Assembly (NCBI GenBank): GCA_029261955.1
Contig: JAJDAI010000483.1
Coordinates: forward strand, 1 to 10,288
DNA: 10,288 bases
Origin: Deltaproteobacteria bacterium
GTDB taxonomy: Bacteria; Myxococcota_A; UBA796; UBA9615
Direction: 5' to 3'
Part shown: positions 1 through 7,154 of the stretch, in pieces
Layout of the letters: every line of letters starts with the position of its first letter
How positions within the stretch are numbered: position 1 is the first letter of the stretch
Position numbers and translations under genes: made by a program
Notes under the pieces: model-generated
Seen by the model: the letters and a program-made list of their open reading frames with translations, nothing else
What the model was told of the DNA's origin: nothing
Database searches by the model: none

Positions 1-1370
1 CCGCCTCCGATGATCAGAACGCGCATGCGACGTCTCCTCTTCTGCAGCAGCCGGCCGGCGAAACGGCGGACCGCGGGGATTCCATGGGCGAGCTCCGCCC
101 GATTGGCCGGCTTCAGGCAGTACACGCCCAGGCCGATGCCGGTGAGCATCGCGCCCAGCAACACCGTGCGTGCCTCCAGGAACGCGACGAAGCCCCAGGT
201 CGTGACCACCCCGATCACCGGCACCCAGGGGTAGCCCCAGACCCGGAAGGGGCGGCGCAGGTTGGGCTTCTTGCGGGTCAGGGCAAGCACCGAGTAGTTC
301 ACGAAGCCGAGGCCGAGCAGGAAGCCGAAGCCGGCCATCGAGGCCACGAACTTGACGGCCCCTGAGGCCGCCAGGAGGGCCGCGGCGACGGCGCACACGC
401 CGAGGGCGATGTGGGGGGTGCGAAAGCGGGGGTGCAGCCGGCCGAGGGAGCGCGGGAAGTGACCGTCGCGCCCCAGCGCGAACAGGACCCGGGCGCTGGC
501 CCCGAGGGTCACAGCGAAGGCAGACAGGCTGGCCATGATGGTCGCGACGACCGCCGCGTAGCGGCCCCAGGCTCCGAACAGGTGGTCTGCGACGTAGATG
601 AACGGGACGTCGGTGTTCGCGAGCTGGGTGTGGTGGACGGCGCCAAACATCACCAGCACCACGAACAAGTACAGCAGGACGGCGACGCCCATCGTGATGA
701 CGATCGCGCGAGGGATCGTCTTGCCGGGGGACTTGATCTCTTCGGCCGCCACCGTGATCAGCTCGTAGCCGACGTACGAGACGTAGATCAGCGACATCCC
801 GGGCAGCGCAGCGCCCCAGCCCATCGGGGCGAACGGCTTGAGGTTGGCGGGCTCGACGTGGGCGATGCCGAGCACGGCCACCCCGATCAGCACGACGAGC
901 TCGATGATGTTCATCACCGTGACCGCCTTGAGCGACTCCTCGAGGCCGCGCAGGTTCATCAGGCTGAACACCAGGGTCACCAGGATCACGACCAGGAAGA
1001 TCGGGGTCGCCTCCCAGAACCACTCCTTGATCGTCAGCGCGAAGACGACGGCGTACAGCGAGCAGGCGGCGACGTTGCCGATCCAGAAGAACCAGCCGGT
1101 GAGGAACGCCACCGGGCGCGGCAGCGTGTGGTTGGTCATCGAGTAGCCGCCGCCCGCGATGGGGATGGCGGCGCCGAGCTCGGCGTAGTTGAGCGCGGTG
1201 AACATCGTCACCAGGCCCGTCAGCACGTAGACGAGGATGCCGAGCGGGCCGACCATCGCCGCGAGCTCGCCGGGCAGGGCGAAGATGCCCGGCCCCATCA
1301 TGGCGCCGATCCCGATCATCACGGCCATGAACAGGCCGATGTTTCGCTCGAACTGGACCTGCTGGCTCAC
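1..1370 (-). CDS. APC-superfamily amino acid permease, continuing in frame into a Rossmann-like domain (partial)
   Basis: Inner-membrane transporter, probably a secondary amino acid importer or exchanger of the AA_permease_2 type (APC superfamily). The GTG start at 1370 has GGGGAG about 7 nt upstream. At least 456 residues are readable and the gene leaves the window without a stop. The TM1 signature G-x-G-x3-G-x-G-I-F lies at residues 20-30, followed by A-L-P-G-E. About a dozen hydrophobic helices follow, including a TM6-like stretch with SYVGYELITVAAEEIKSPGK, the usual APC pattern. After the last helix comes a basic linker (QKRRRR), then MRVLIIGGG at the window edge. That resembles the first strand and glycine-rich turn of a Rossmann NAD(P)-binding fold such as TrkA_N. 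APC proteins with C-terminal regulatory domains (Usp type) are known; this one would be a dinucleotide-binding version. The transporter fold is secure, the substrate is unknown, and the nature of the C-terminal domain is inferred from nine residues. Confidence 0.9.
   Translation of the reverse strand, partial: MSQQVQFERNIGLFMAVMIGIGAMMGPGIFALPGELAAMVGPLGILVYVLTGLVTMFTALNYAELGAAIPIAGGGYSMTNHTLPRPVAFLTGWFFWIGNVAACSLYAVVFALTIKEWFWEATPIFLVVILVTLVFSLMNLRGLEESLKAVTVMNIIELVVLIGVAVLGIAHVEPANLKPFAPMGWGAALPGMSLIYVSYVGYELITVAAEEIKSPGKTIPRAIVITMGVAVLLYLFVVLVMFGAVHHTQLANTDVPFIYVADHLFGAWGRYAAVVATIMASLSAFAVTLGASARVLFALGRDGHFPRSLGRLHPRFRTPHIALGVCAVAAALLAASGAVKFVASMAGFGFLLGLGFVNYSVLALTRKKPNLRRPFRVWGYPWVPVIGVVTTWGFVAFLEARTVLLGAMLTGIGLGVYCLKPANRAELAHGIPAVRRFAGRLLQKRRRRMRVLIIGG
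24..38 (-). promoter_or_regulatory. Internal ribosome binding site and ATG inside the permease frame
   Basis: On the minus strand AGGAG (38-34) is followed by 7 nt and ATG (26-24). That ATG begins MRVLIIGG, the apparent start of the Rossmann-like domain, and it lies in the same frame as the permease. It could be an internal initiation site giving the soluble domain alone. The Arg-rich coding sequence could also produce AGGAG by chance. Confidence 0.4.
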
Positions 1371-1445
1371 CGTTGCTCTCCCCAGCGGAGCACCGCCGGC
1401 AGCGTTCTAGGAGATTCGCCACCCGAACACTACCTCGGGAGGCGC

Positions 1446-1463
1446 GCGGCTCCCCGGAGCCGC
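1446..1463. repeat. GC-rich palindrome in the divergent intergenic region
   Basis: GCGGCTCC and GGAGCCGC are perfect 8-nt inverted arms around CC. The palindrome sits in the 211-nt gap between the divergent permease (start 1370) and lipoprotein (start 1582) genes. It could be an operator serving one or both genes, or the stem of a transcript hairpin. I see no T-run after it on either strand, so it is not an obvious terminator. I could not assign convincing -35/-10 boxes in this gap. Confidence 0.4.
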
Positions 1464-1581
1464 CTGGTCCTCCGGTCCATCGGTGAGCGCGACGCCGCGA
1501 CCGCGGCCTGGTCCTGGACATCGGCGAGCCACTCGCGGACCCGGGCATGCTAGTTCTCTGCCTCCAGGAAGAGGGGGTCCC

Positions 1582-2730
1582 ATGATGCGAACCGCTGCCG
1601 CCGTTGTCGTCCTGTCCTTTGCTGCAGCAGGCTGCTCGCCGCGCTCGGGGGCCGACTCCCTGCCGCGGAGCGAAGAGCCGGGCGAGCTGCCGGAGGGCGC
1701 GCAGTTCGACCCCTGGTACACGCAGTACATCAACGGACACGGCGTGCCGATCCTCGCGCCAGCTGAGGTGGAGCCGCAGTCGCTCGAGCTGGCGGATGCC
1801 ATCGTGGGCCAGTTCTTCACCGGGCTCGACGACGCCCTCGACACCCTCGCGGACCGCGGGGCCTACATCAGCTTCTACGCGGCGAGCCAGGATCAGAACG
1901 ATCTCCCCGAGGTCCAGGCCTTCGGAGGGGGCGGCGGATGGGGTGGTTCGGTCACCGGAGCCGACCGCGAGCCTGTCCACATGTACATGGGCGAGTCGTT
2001 CCTCTGGTGCACGAACCCCTACGGCGGCGTGGGCTTCTACGCAGACCTCGTGGTTCACGAGCTGTCGCACCTGCTCCAGAACCACGCGATGTACCAGACC
2101 GATCGGGACGCCTTCGATGAGTGGGGCGCGCTGTACGACGATGCGATGGCCGCGGGCCGTTGGCAGGACACCTACGCGGCCACGAACCCCGAGGAGATCT
2201 TCGCAGAGACCGCAGAGGCCTTCCACGACGACGCGGGGCGGCCCGACCCGCAAAACAACGGCGTCCTCACGCGGGCGCTGCTCGAGGACTACGACCCCGG
2301 GGTCGCGGACTTCCTCGAAGACTGGATGGCGGCCGGACCGATCACCCGGAGCTGTGAGTGGCGACTCCGCCAGCAGGAGCTCGACTCGGGCAACATCCTC
2401 GACGGGGCCCGCTCTCTCCCCTGGCTGGCTGCCGAAGGCGGCTACGACAGCGACGCCACCTGGACCGAGACCACGGTGGGGGAGATGCAGGCCGACGATC
2501 CGATCCGGCAGTGGTGTGCTCGATACCCGGCGTGCTCGCAGTGGGCCGAGGTCGAGGTGCCGATCTGCGAAGCCGAGGCCTTGGGCGATCGCATCCAGGC
2601 GATGGACGGGGACGTACCGGACTACACGCTCACACTCGGGGCCTGTGCCCAGGCTCCGACCTGCTTCGAGTACTTGGACTGTCGGTACAGCGTCCAGTAC
2701 GGGCCGCATCCGTGGACCGACGATCCCTGA
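1582..2730 (+). CDS. Secreted lipoprotein with HExxH zinc-metallopeptidase motif
   Basis: This encodes 382 aa from ATG 1582, with a purine-rich GAGGGGG just upstream. The frame is open further upstream, but this start gives a clean lipoprotein signal: M-M-R, a hydrophobic stretch, then A-A-G-C with the lipidation cysteine at 18. Ser at +2 favours the outer membrane if E. coli-type sorting applies. HELSH lies at 159-163, followed about 40 residues later by NPEEIFAETAEAF (202-214). An HExxH plus a downstream E-x-F-A-E helix is the layout of gluzincin peptidases, for example the anthrax-lethal-factor-like fold: His159 and His163 as zinc ligands, Glu160 catalytic, and a Glu in 204-212 as third ligand. 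The C-terminal third holds seven cysteines, with one more at 143, suggesting disulfides in an extracytoplasmic protein. I do not recognise a named family, and the substrate is unknown. The gene stands alone, divergent from the permease. Confidence 0.82.
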   Translation: MMRTAAAVVVLSFAAAGCSPRSGADSLPRSEEPGELPEGAQFDPWYTQYINGHGVPILAPAEVEPQSLELADAIVGQFFTGLDDALDTLADRGAYISFYAASQDQNDLPEVQAFGGGGGWGGSVTGADREPVHMYMGESFLWCTNPYGGVGFYADLVVHELSHLLQNHAMYQTDRDAFDEWGALYDDAMAAGRWQDTYAATNPEEIFAETAEAFHDDAGRPDPQNNGVLTRALLEDYDPGVADFLEDWMAAGPITRSCEWRLRQQELDSGNILDGARSLPWLAAEGGYDSDATWTETTVGEMQADDPIRQWCARYPACSQWAEVEVPICEAEALGDRIQAMDGDVPDYTLTLGACAQAPTCFEYLDCRYSVQYGPHPWTDDP

Positions 2731-2920
2731 CCCTGGACGCCGTCCCTGGCGGGTGAGCAGCTCGACCTCTACCCCCGTACAGCGCCCAGGCCGCCCAGGT
2801 GCTGCGCTTCCGTTGCCCGACATCTCCGATCTTCGGCCCGTGTCTCGAGGCGTCGAAGCGCGGGGACCGGGCGGGGCTCCCGACGGCTGACAGGCCTCGG
2901 TGCGGGGTCTACCCTTCGCT

Positions 2921-2966
2921 CGCGGATCCAGGTGTCGCTCGAAGAGGGGCGACGGTCGGATCCGCG
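2921..2966. repeat. Long interrupted inverted repeat upstream of the zf-TFIIB gene
   Basis: CGCGGATCC (2921-2929) and GGATCCGCG (2958-2966) are perfect 9-nt inverted arms. Inside them a second pair, GTCGC (2934-2938) and GCGAC (2949-2953), nests symmetrically around a 10-nt loop, with a 4x4 internal loop between the two stems. The structure ends 24 nt before ATG 2991. No T-run follows, so it is more likely an operator or a 5'-UTR hairpin than a terminator. The rest of the 260-nt gap after 2730 shows nothing I can name. Confidence 0.5.
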
Positions 2967-2990
2967 TCGCATGTCGAGGGTGGAGGATGG

Positions 2991-4037
2991 ATGCTGGACT
3001 GGGTCCTCAACGGCGAGCGAAGGCGCCGGGTCTCCGTACTCCAGCTGGTGGTGCTCCTGGTCTTTGGGCTCGTCGTTGCGTTCACGTCGCTGATGGTGCC
3101 CGGGGGCTGCAGCGTGCTCTGCGAGGTCCGCGATGGGGAGGGTGTGTGTCGGGTGCAGCGGATCAGGCTGCTGAGCACCCGAAACCGGGACTTCGCCATG
3201 AGCGCCCTCGCCCCTGCGTCCGCGCAGGTCGTCTACAAGGGGAGGTACCGCAACAGGGTGCCAGTGGTCGATCTCGCCCTCGCGGACCCCCCCGAGCGAC
3301 TCTGTCGTTTCGAGGTCCCGGCGACCGAGGCCGACCGCTGGAACGCGTGGATGGGCGACCAGGGGGACGGCGAGATCCAGATGCCGAAGGTGCTCACGTC
3401 GGGTTTGGAGGCGCGGTCGTTGCTCCTGGTCCTCCTGCTGGCGGGCGTCGGCACCGCCGCAGGCTCGGGGCTCGCCATCGCAGTTCGGTTGGGGTTTGTG
3501 GGCACCCGAAGCGCCGGGGCCGGGCGCTCCAGCTCCGCCGCGGCGGCCTCGACGGTCTACTCGCCGCCCGCCGCCCCAGCGCCTGCGGTGCGTCCCCCTC
3601 CCGGGCCGAGGGTGGCGCGGGCGGGGGTGGCGCTCTCCACATCCCCGGCCCCGCCTCGCGTGGCCGAGCCCAAGCCCGCTCCGGCCGGTCCGGCGTCGGG
3701 CCCCGCCCTGCCTCCTTGCCCCCGCTGCGAAAGCAAGGACTGGCGCCCCGTCGCCCGCGGACCGCTGCAGGGAGCGCGGTGTCAGGGCTGCGAGGGAACC
3801 TGGGTCGACGGCGCCAGGGCCCACGTCTTCGTGGAAACCGCCGTGGGGGTCGATCCGAGTCTGCTGCCCGAGCTGGCCGGGCACTTCGCCGGCGAACGCC
3901 TGGGCTGCCCGCAGTGCCGCCTCGCCATGGATCCCGTGACCCTCAAGGGCGTGCACATCGACCGCTGCGGCCGCTGCGCTGGCTTGTGGTTGGACGACAG
4001 CGAGCTCGAGGCGCTGACCCGGGGCCAGCTCAGCTAG
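2991..4037 (+). CDS. Membrane protein with two C-terminal zf-TFIIB zinc ribbons
   Basis: This encodes 348 aa from ATG 2991, preceded by GGAGG at 2982-2986 (short 4-nt spacing). The frame stays open upstream, but that stretch looks non-coding. Order: a short basic N-terminus, TM1 at about 16-36, a loop of about 100 residues, TM2 at about 143-165, an Ala/Pro/Ser-rich linker at about 175-240, then two zinc ribbons. The first ribbon has cysteines 243/246 and 264/267. The second has 306/309 and 326/329, ending C-A-G-L-W-L-D-D-S-E-L-E-A-L, the hallmark of the zf-TFIIB family (PF13453). The first copy is degenerate after its second cysteine pair (GTWVDG rather than GVWLD). With both termini cytoplasmic, the ribbons could bind nucleic acid or protein at the membrane. 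Function is unknown; zf-TFIIB proteins are common but poorly characterised. The hairpin at 4077-4115 probably ends its transcript. Confidence 0.82.
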   Translation: MLDWVLNGERRRRVSVLQLVVLLVFGLVVAFTSLMVPGGCSVLCEVRDGEGVCRVQRIRLLSTRNRDFAMSALAPASAQVVYKGRYRNRVPVVDLALADPPERLCRFEVPATEADRWNAWMGDQGDGEIQMPKVLTSGLEARSLLLVLLLAGVGTAAGSGLAIAVRLGFVGTRSAGAGRSSSAAAASTVYSPPAAPAPAVRPPPGPRVARAGVALSTSPAPPRVAEPKPAPAGPASGPALPPCPRCESKDWRPVARGPLQGARCQGCEGTWVDGARAHVFVETAVGVDPSLLPELAGHFAGERLGCPQCRLAMDPVTLKGVHIDRCGRCAGLWLDDSELEALTRGQLS

Positions 4038-4076
4038 GGCGCCACAACCGCGCGAGAGACGGGCCGGCTGTAGAAC

Positions 4077-4115
4077 ACAGAAACCCCCTCCAGACGAATC
4101 CAGAGGGGGTTCTGT
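4077..4115. terminator. Probable bidirectional hairpin terminator
   Basis: The stem pairs ACAG (4077-4080) with CTGT (4112-4115) and AACCCCCTC (4082-4090) with GAGGGGGTT (4103-4111), leaving one bulged A at 4081 and a 12-nt loop. Moderately T-rich sequence follows on both strands, although neither has a perfect U-run. It lies 40 nt after the plus-strand zf-TFIIB gene and just past the 3' end of the minus-strand tRNA-Ser genes, so it can serve both convergent units. Confidence 0.65.
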
Positions 4116-4120
4116 TCGAT

Positions 4121-4215
<95 letters not shown>

Positions 4216-4248
4216 GCTAGAGGGTCTTTCGAGCGTGGAATCTAGAAA

Positions 4249-4334
<86 letters not shown>

Positions 4335-4350
4335 CGAGAAAGGCTGGGGG

Positions 4351-4379
4351 AAGATACAGACTCCCCCCCGGGTGGGCAA
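4351..4379 (-). promoter_or_regulatory. Sigma-70-like promoter for the tRNA-Ser pair
   Basis: On the minus strand TTGCCC (4379-4374) and TATCTT (4356-4351) are separated by exactly 17 nt. Transcription would begin near 4344, leaving a leader of about 10 nt before the tRNA-Ser(TGA) 5' end at 4334. The sites lie in the 64-nt gap after queE, so the tRNAs can be expressed independently of the upstream operon. Confidence 0.6.
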
Positions 4380-4398
4380 CCGGCTCTTTGTCGATCGC

Positions 4399-5037
4399 CT
4401 ACGGGATGCCGATGAGCTTGTGTGTCTGCAGGGACAAACGCCAGCGGGGATGCCTGCGCACGTAGTCCACCGCGGCCTCGACGTTCGCCGCTGCGTCGCC
4501 CCAGTCCAGGGGCTGGAGGTAGTGGAAGCGGAAGGCCAGATCCTCCACGTCCTCCGGCTTCACCTCGTGCGGGTAGACCAGCTTCAGCTCGTCCCCGGAC
4601 GTGATCACCAGCTCGGAGTTCGGCTTCGGGGACACGCAGAGCCAGTCGATCCCCGGCGGAGCCGGCAGCGTTCCGTTCGTCTCCACGCCCACCGAGATCC
4701 CCACCGCGTGGCAGGCGTCCACCAGCGCCGTGTCCAGCTGGAGCATGGGTTCCCCGCCCGTGAAGACGACGTAGGGCTCGCCGCCCGGGCCCGCGTCCGC
4801 GTCCCAGTGCCGCCTCAGCTCGGTCGCCAGCGCCTCCGCGTCCGCGAACTTGCCGCCACCCGGCCCGTCGGTGCCGATGAAGTCGGTGTCGCAGAACCAG
4901 CAGGCGGCTTCGGCGCGGTCGGCCTCGCGGCCCGACCAGAGGTTGCAGCCGGCGAAGCGCGCGAAGATCGACGTGCGCCCGGCCTGCGCACCCTCCCCCT
5001 GGAGCGTGACGAAGATCTCCTTGAGCGCGTAGCTCAT
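4399..5037 (-). CDS. queE: 7-carboxy-7-deazaguanine synthase (QueE), CX14CX2C type
   Basis: Radical SAM enzyme that converts 6-carboxy-5,6,7,8-tetrahydropterin to 7-carboxy-7-deazaguanine, a step towards preQ0 and queuosine. It is 212 aa, the usual QueE length. The N-terminus carries EIFVTLQGEGAQAGRTS, which is diagnostic. The 4Fe-4S ligands are Cys31, Cys46 and Cys49, spaced C-x14-C-x2-C. As I recall, this is the spacing described for Burkholderia multivorans QueE, instead of the standard radical SAM CX3CX2C. T-G-G-E-P at 93-97 is the SAM-binding GGE motif, and VETNGT, SPK and ELKLVYP follow as expected. ATG at 5037 overlaps the methyltransferase stop by 4 nt (ATGA), so translation is probably coupled. 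No queC, queD, queF or tgt is visible here, so the rest of the pathway must be elsewhere. Confidence 0.95.
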   Translation of the reverse strand: MSYALKEIFVTLQGEGAQAGRTSIFARFAGCNLWSGREADRAEAACWFCDTDFIGTDGPGGGKFADAEALATELRRHWDADAGPGGEPYVVFTGGEPMLQLDTALVDACHAVGISVGVETNGTLPAPPGIDWLCVSPKPNSELVITSGDELKLVYPHEVKPEDVEDLAFRFHYLQPLDWGDAAANVEAAVDYVRRHPRWRLSLQTHKLIGIP

Positions 5038-5855
5038 GGGGCCCCGAAGACCCCCACCAGGATCTCGAGCTCCAAGGCGCCGTCGCCCGCCTCCAGCCGC
5101 TCGGCCAGCACGCCGAGCGCCTCGGTCACGAAGGCCGGCCAGCTGCCCGGCGGCAGGGCGTCCTTGAGGCGGGACTTGGGGTCGTCCACCGTCATGCCGA
5201 GGTCGGCGGCCGCGGCCTCCGCATCGGAGTAGGGGAAGCGCACCACGCAGAAGGAGGTGTCCTTCAAGGTCCAGCCCGTGCCCTCGGCCGCCCCCGCCAG
5301 CGCGTCGCTCGTGCCCAGGTAGAAGTTCGAGCGCGGCGGCGTCATGAGCTCCACCCCGGCCCGCCGGGCGGCCTCCGCAGCCGTGGTCATCATCGAGCTG
5401 TTCTCGGGCCGCCCCCAGACGCCGACGCGCAGGCTGCCTTCGGGCTGCACGACCCGCCGCAGCTCGCGCAGCGCGCTCGGGGCATCCGGGAAGAGCATCA
5501 GCCCGAGGTTGCAGAAGGCGTGGTCGAAGGACGCGTCGTCCGCCGGCACCGCCTCGGCCGAGCCTTGCCGGAAGAGCACCTGGTCGTGCTGTCGCTCCGC
5601 CCGCGCGGCCTCCAGCATCGCGTCGCTCAGGTCGACGCCCACGACGACGCCCTCAGGCCCCACCTCGGGCGCGAGCTTCGCCGAACCCCGCCCCGCCCCG
5701 CAGGCCAGGTCGAGCACCTTCGCCCCGCTCAGGCGACCGCGCAGGTCCCCGATCAGCGCGTCCACCGCCGAGACCGTGCGCCGCCCCGGCGAGGCGTTGT
5801 AGGCCTCGGCGAAGGCGTTCCAGAAGGTCAGCGCGTCGTTTGCAGGCTCAGGCAC
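5034..5855 (-). CDS. Class I SAM-dependent methyltransferase
   Basis: This encodes 273 aa from GTG 5855, inside the last codons of the upstream aminopeptidase gene (8-nt overlap). Its stop overlaps the queE start by 4 nt. The Rossmann methyltransferase motifs are clear: motif I VLDLACGAGRG at 47-57, motif II GVDLSDAM at 73-80 with the ribose-binding Asp, and a motif IV-like FDHAFCNLGLMLFPD at 110-124, then LRELRRVVQPEG. This places it in the Methyltransf_11/25 (UbiE-like) group. The N-terminal F-W-N-A-F-A-E-A-Y-N resembles the WD..A..Y lead-in of small-molecule methyltransferases. The C-terminal half has no motif I can assign. The substrate is unknown. Tight coupling to queE invites the idea of a 7-deazaguanine or RNA-related target, but nothing in the sequence shows that. 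Confidence 0.88.
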   Translation of the reverse strand: MPEPANDALTFWNAFAEAYNASPGRRTVSAVDALIGDLRGRLSGAKVLDLACGAGRGSAKLAPEVGPEGVVVGVDLSDAMLEAARAERQHDQVLFRQGSAEAVPADDASFDHAFCNLGLMLFPDAPSALRELRRVVQPEGSLRVGVWGRPENSSMMTTAAEAARRAGVELMTPPRSNFYLGTSDALAGAAEGTGWTLKDTSFCVVRFPYSDAEAAAADLGMTVDDPKSRLKDALPPGSWPAFVTEALGVLAERLEAGDGALELEILVGVFGAP

Positions 5856-7152
5856 CGGCCCACTCCAGCACCGCCTCCATGGCGTCGATCATGTGGGGCT
5901 GGTCGTGGGCGCCGGCCATCTCGCGGATGGAGTGCATCGACAGCATCGGGTTGCCGACGTCCACGCCCGCGACGCCCAGGGCCGTCGTCACGATCGGGCC
6001 GATGGTCGAGCCGCAGGCCAGGTCGGTGCGGGTCACGAACTCCTGGGTCGGGATCCCCGCGCGCTGGCAGAGGCCGCGCCAGACGGCCGAGGACTCGGCG
6101 TCCGTGGCGTAGCGCCACTCCTGGTGGCTCTTGAGCACGGGGCCCTTGTTGAGCAGCGGTGCGTGCTCGCCGTCGTGCATGTCGGCGTAGTTGGGGTGCT
6201 GCGCGTGGGCCATGTCCGCAGACACGAGGAAGGTCCGCGCCTTGGCCCGGCGGAGCACGTCGGCGGTGCCCGCGAGCCGCGCCAACGTGTCCCCGAGGAA
6301 GGCGCTGGCGGCGCCCCGCATCGAGCGGGAGCCGACCTCCTCGTGGTCGAAGAGCGCGATCACCGAGGTGGCGACCGTCTCCTCCTCCGCCGTGTTCAGC
6401 ACCGCCGAGAGCGCCGCGTGGCAGCTGGCGAGGTTGTCGAGGCGCGGCGCGAAGATGAAGTCTCCGTTCCGGCCGCCCACAGCCGAGGGCGTCACGTCGA
6501 AGAGGCTCAGGTCCCAGCCGAGCAGCCGGTCCTCGTCCACGCCCAGCTGGTCGGTGACCCAGTGCCGGAAGGCCCCCTCTTCGCCGTTGTCGGCGATGCC
6601 CCACATGGCCGGCAGGTGCGTCTGCTTGTTGAGCACCAGGCCGTCCTTGTTCACGCCCCGGTTGAGGTGGATGGCCAGGTTGGACACGCGGCAGACCGGC
6701 TCGTCGAGGCGCAGGAGGCGGGACTCGATGGCGAACTCGCTGCCCTCGCCGCGCAGCGCGACGCGGCCGGCGATGCCGAGGTCGCGGTCCATCCAGGTGG
6801 CGAGCAGCACGCCGCCGTAGGTCTCGACCCCGAGGGTCGCGCAGCCGCCGCTCGGCTTGCGGTCGGGCTGGGGCTTCACGCGCAGGTTCGGCGAGTCGGT
6901 GTGCGCCCCGAGGATGCGGAAGCCGGCGTCCTGGGGACCCCTCATCCCCATCTTCCACGCCACGATCGAGCTGCCGCTGCGCACGACGTAGGCCCTCGCC
7001 CCGGGCTTCACGCCCCAGTCCGCGGCCTGCTCGTCGACCTTCGTCCAGCCGGCGGCTTGCAGCCGTCGCTCCACTTCGGCGACGGCGTGCCAGGGCGTGG
7101 GGGATGCATCGATGAACGACAGGAGGTCGTGCGTCTGCGGGGGTGTTGTCAT
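5848..7152 (-). CDS. apeB: M18-family aspartyl aminopeptidase
   Basis: Zinc aminopeptidase of family M18, removing N-terminal acidic residues from peptides in the cytoplasm. It is 434 aa, matching the family's roughly 430. The ATG at 7152 is 2 nt after the stop of the preceding gene; the frame extends further upstream only as a shadow of that gene. PTPWHAV at 18-24 is the typical N-terminal signature. HTDSPNLRVKP starts at His84, a metal ligand. FDHEEVGS spans 268-275, with Asp269, the catalytic Glu271 and the metal ligand Glu272; many relatives have DNEEVGS. The C-terminal part has SADMAHAQHPNY, LNKGPVLK and SMHSIREMAG, with a metal-binding His in the last. All expected catalytic elements are present. 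It is the second gene of the minus-strand operon and runs 8 nt into the methyltransferase gene. Confidence 0.95.
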   Translation of the reverse strand: MTTPPQTHDLLSFIDASPTPWHAVAEVERRLQAAGWTKVDEQAADWGVKPGARAYVVRSGSSIVAWKMGMRGPQDAGFRILGAHTDSPNLRVKPQPDRKPSGGCATLGVETYGGVLLATWMDRDLGIAGRVALRGEGSEFAIESRLLRLDEPVCRVSNLAIHLNRGVNKDGLVLNKQTHLPAMWGIADNGEEGAFRHWVTDQLGVDEDRLLGWDLSLFDVTPSAVGGRNGDFIFAPRLDNLASCHAALSAVLNTAEEETVATSVIALFDHEEVGSRSMRGAASAFLGDTLARLAGTADVLRRAKARTFLVSADMAHAQHPNYADMHDGEHAPLLNKGPVLKSHQEWRYATDAESSAVWRGLCQRAGIPTQEFVTRTDLACGSTIGPIVTTALGVAGVDVGNPMLSMHSIREMAGAHDQPHMIDAMEAVLEWAGA

Positions 7153-7154
7153 GC

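Noticed and set aside
411..1553. A 380-codon plus-strand frame opposite the permease
   Set aside because: The product is a His/Asp/Gln/Arg-rich string, the usual antisense of a membrane protein in GC-rich DNA. The minus strand shows an intact APC permease.
1604..2890. A 428-codon plus-strand frame overlapping the lipoprotein gene
   Set aside because: The product is Ser/Arg/Thr-rich with no domain, while the overlapping frame has a lipoprotein signal and HELSH. It is a frame shadow.
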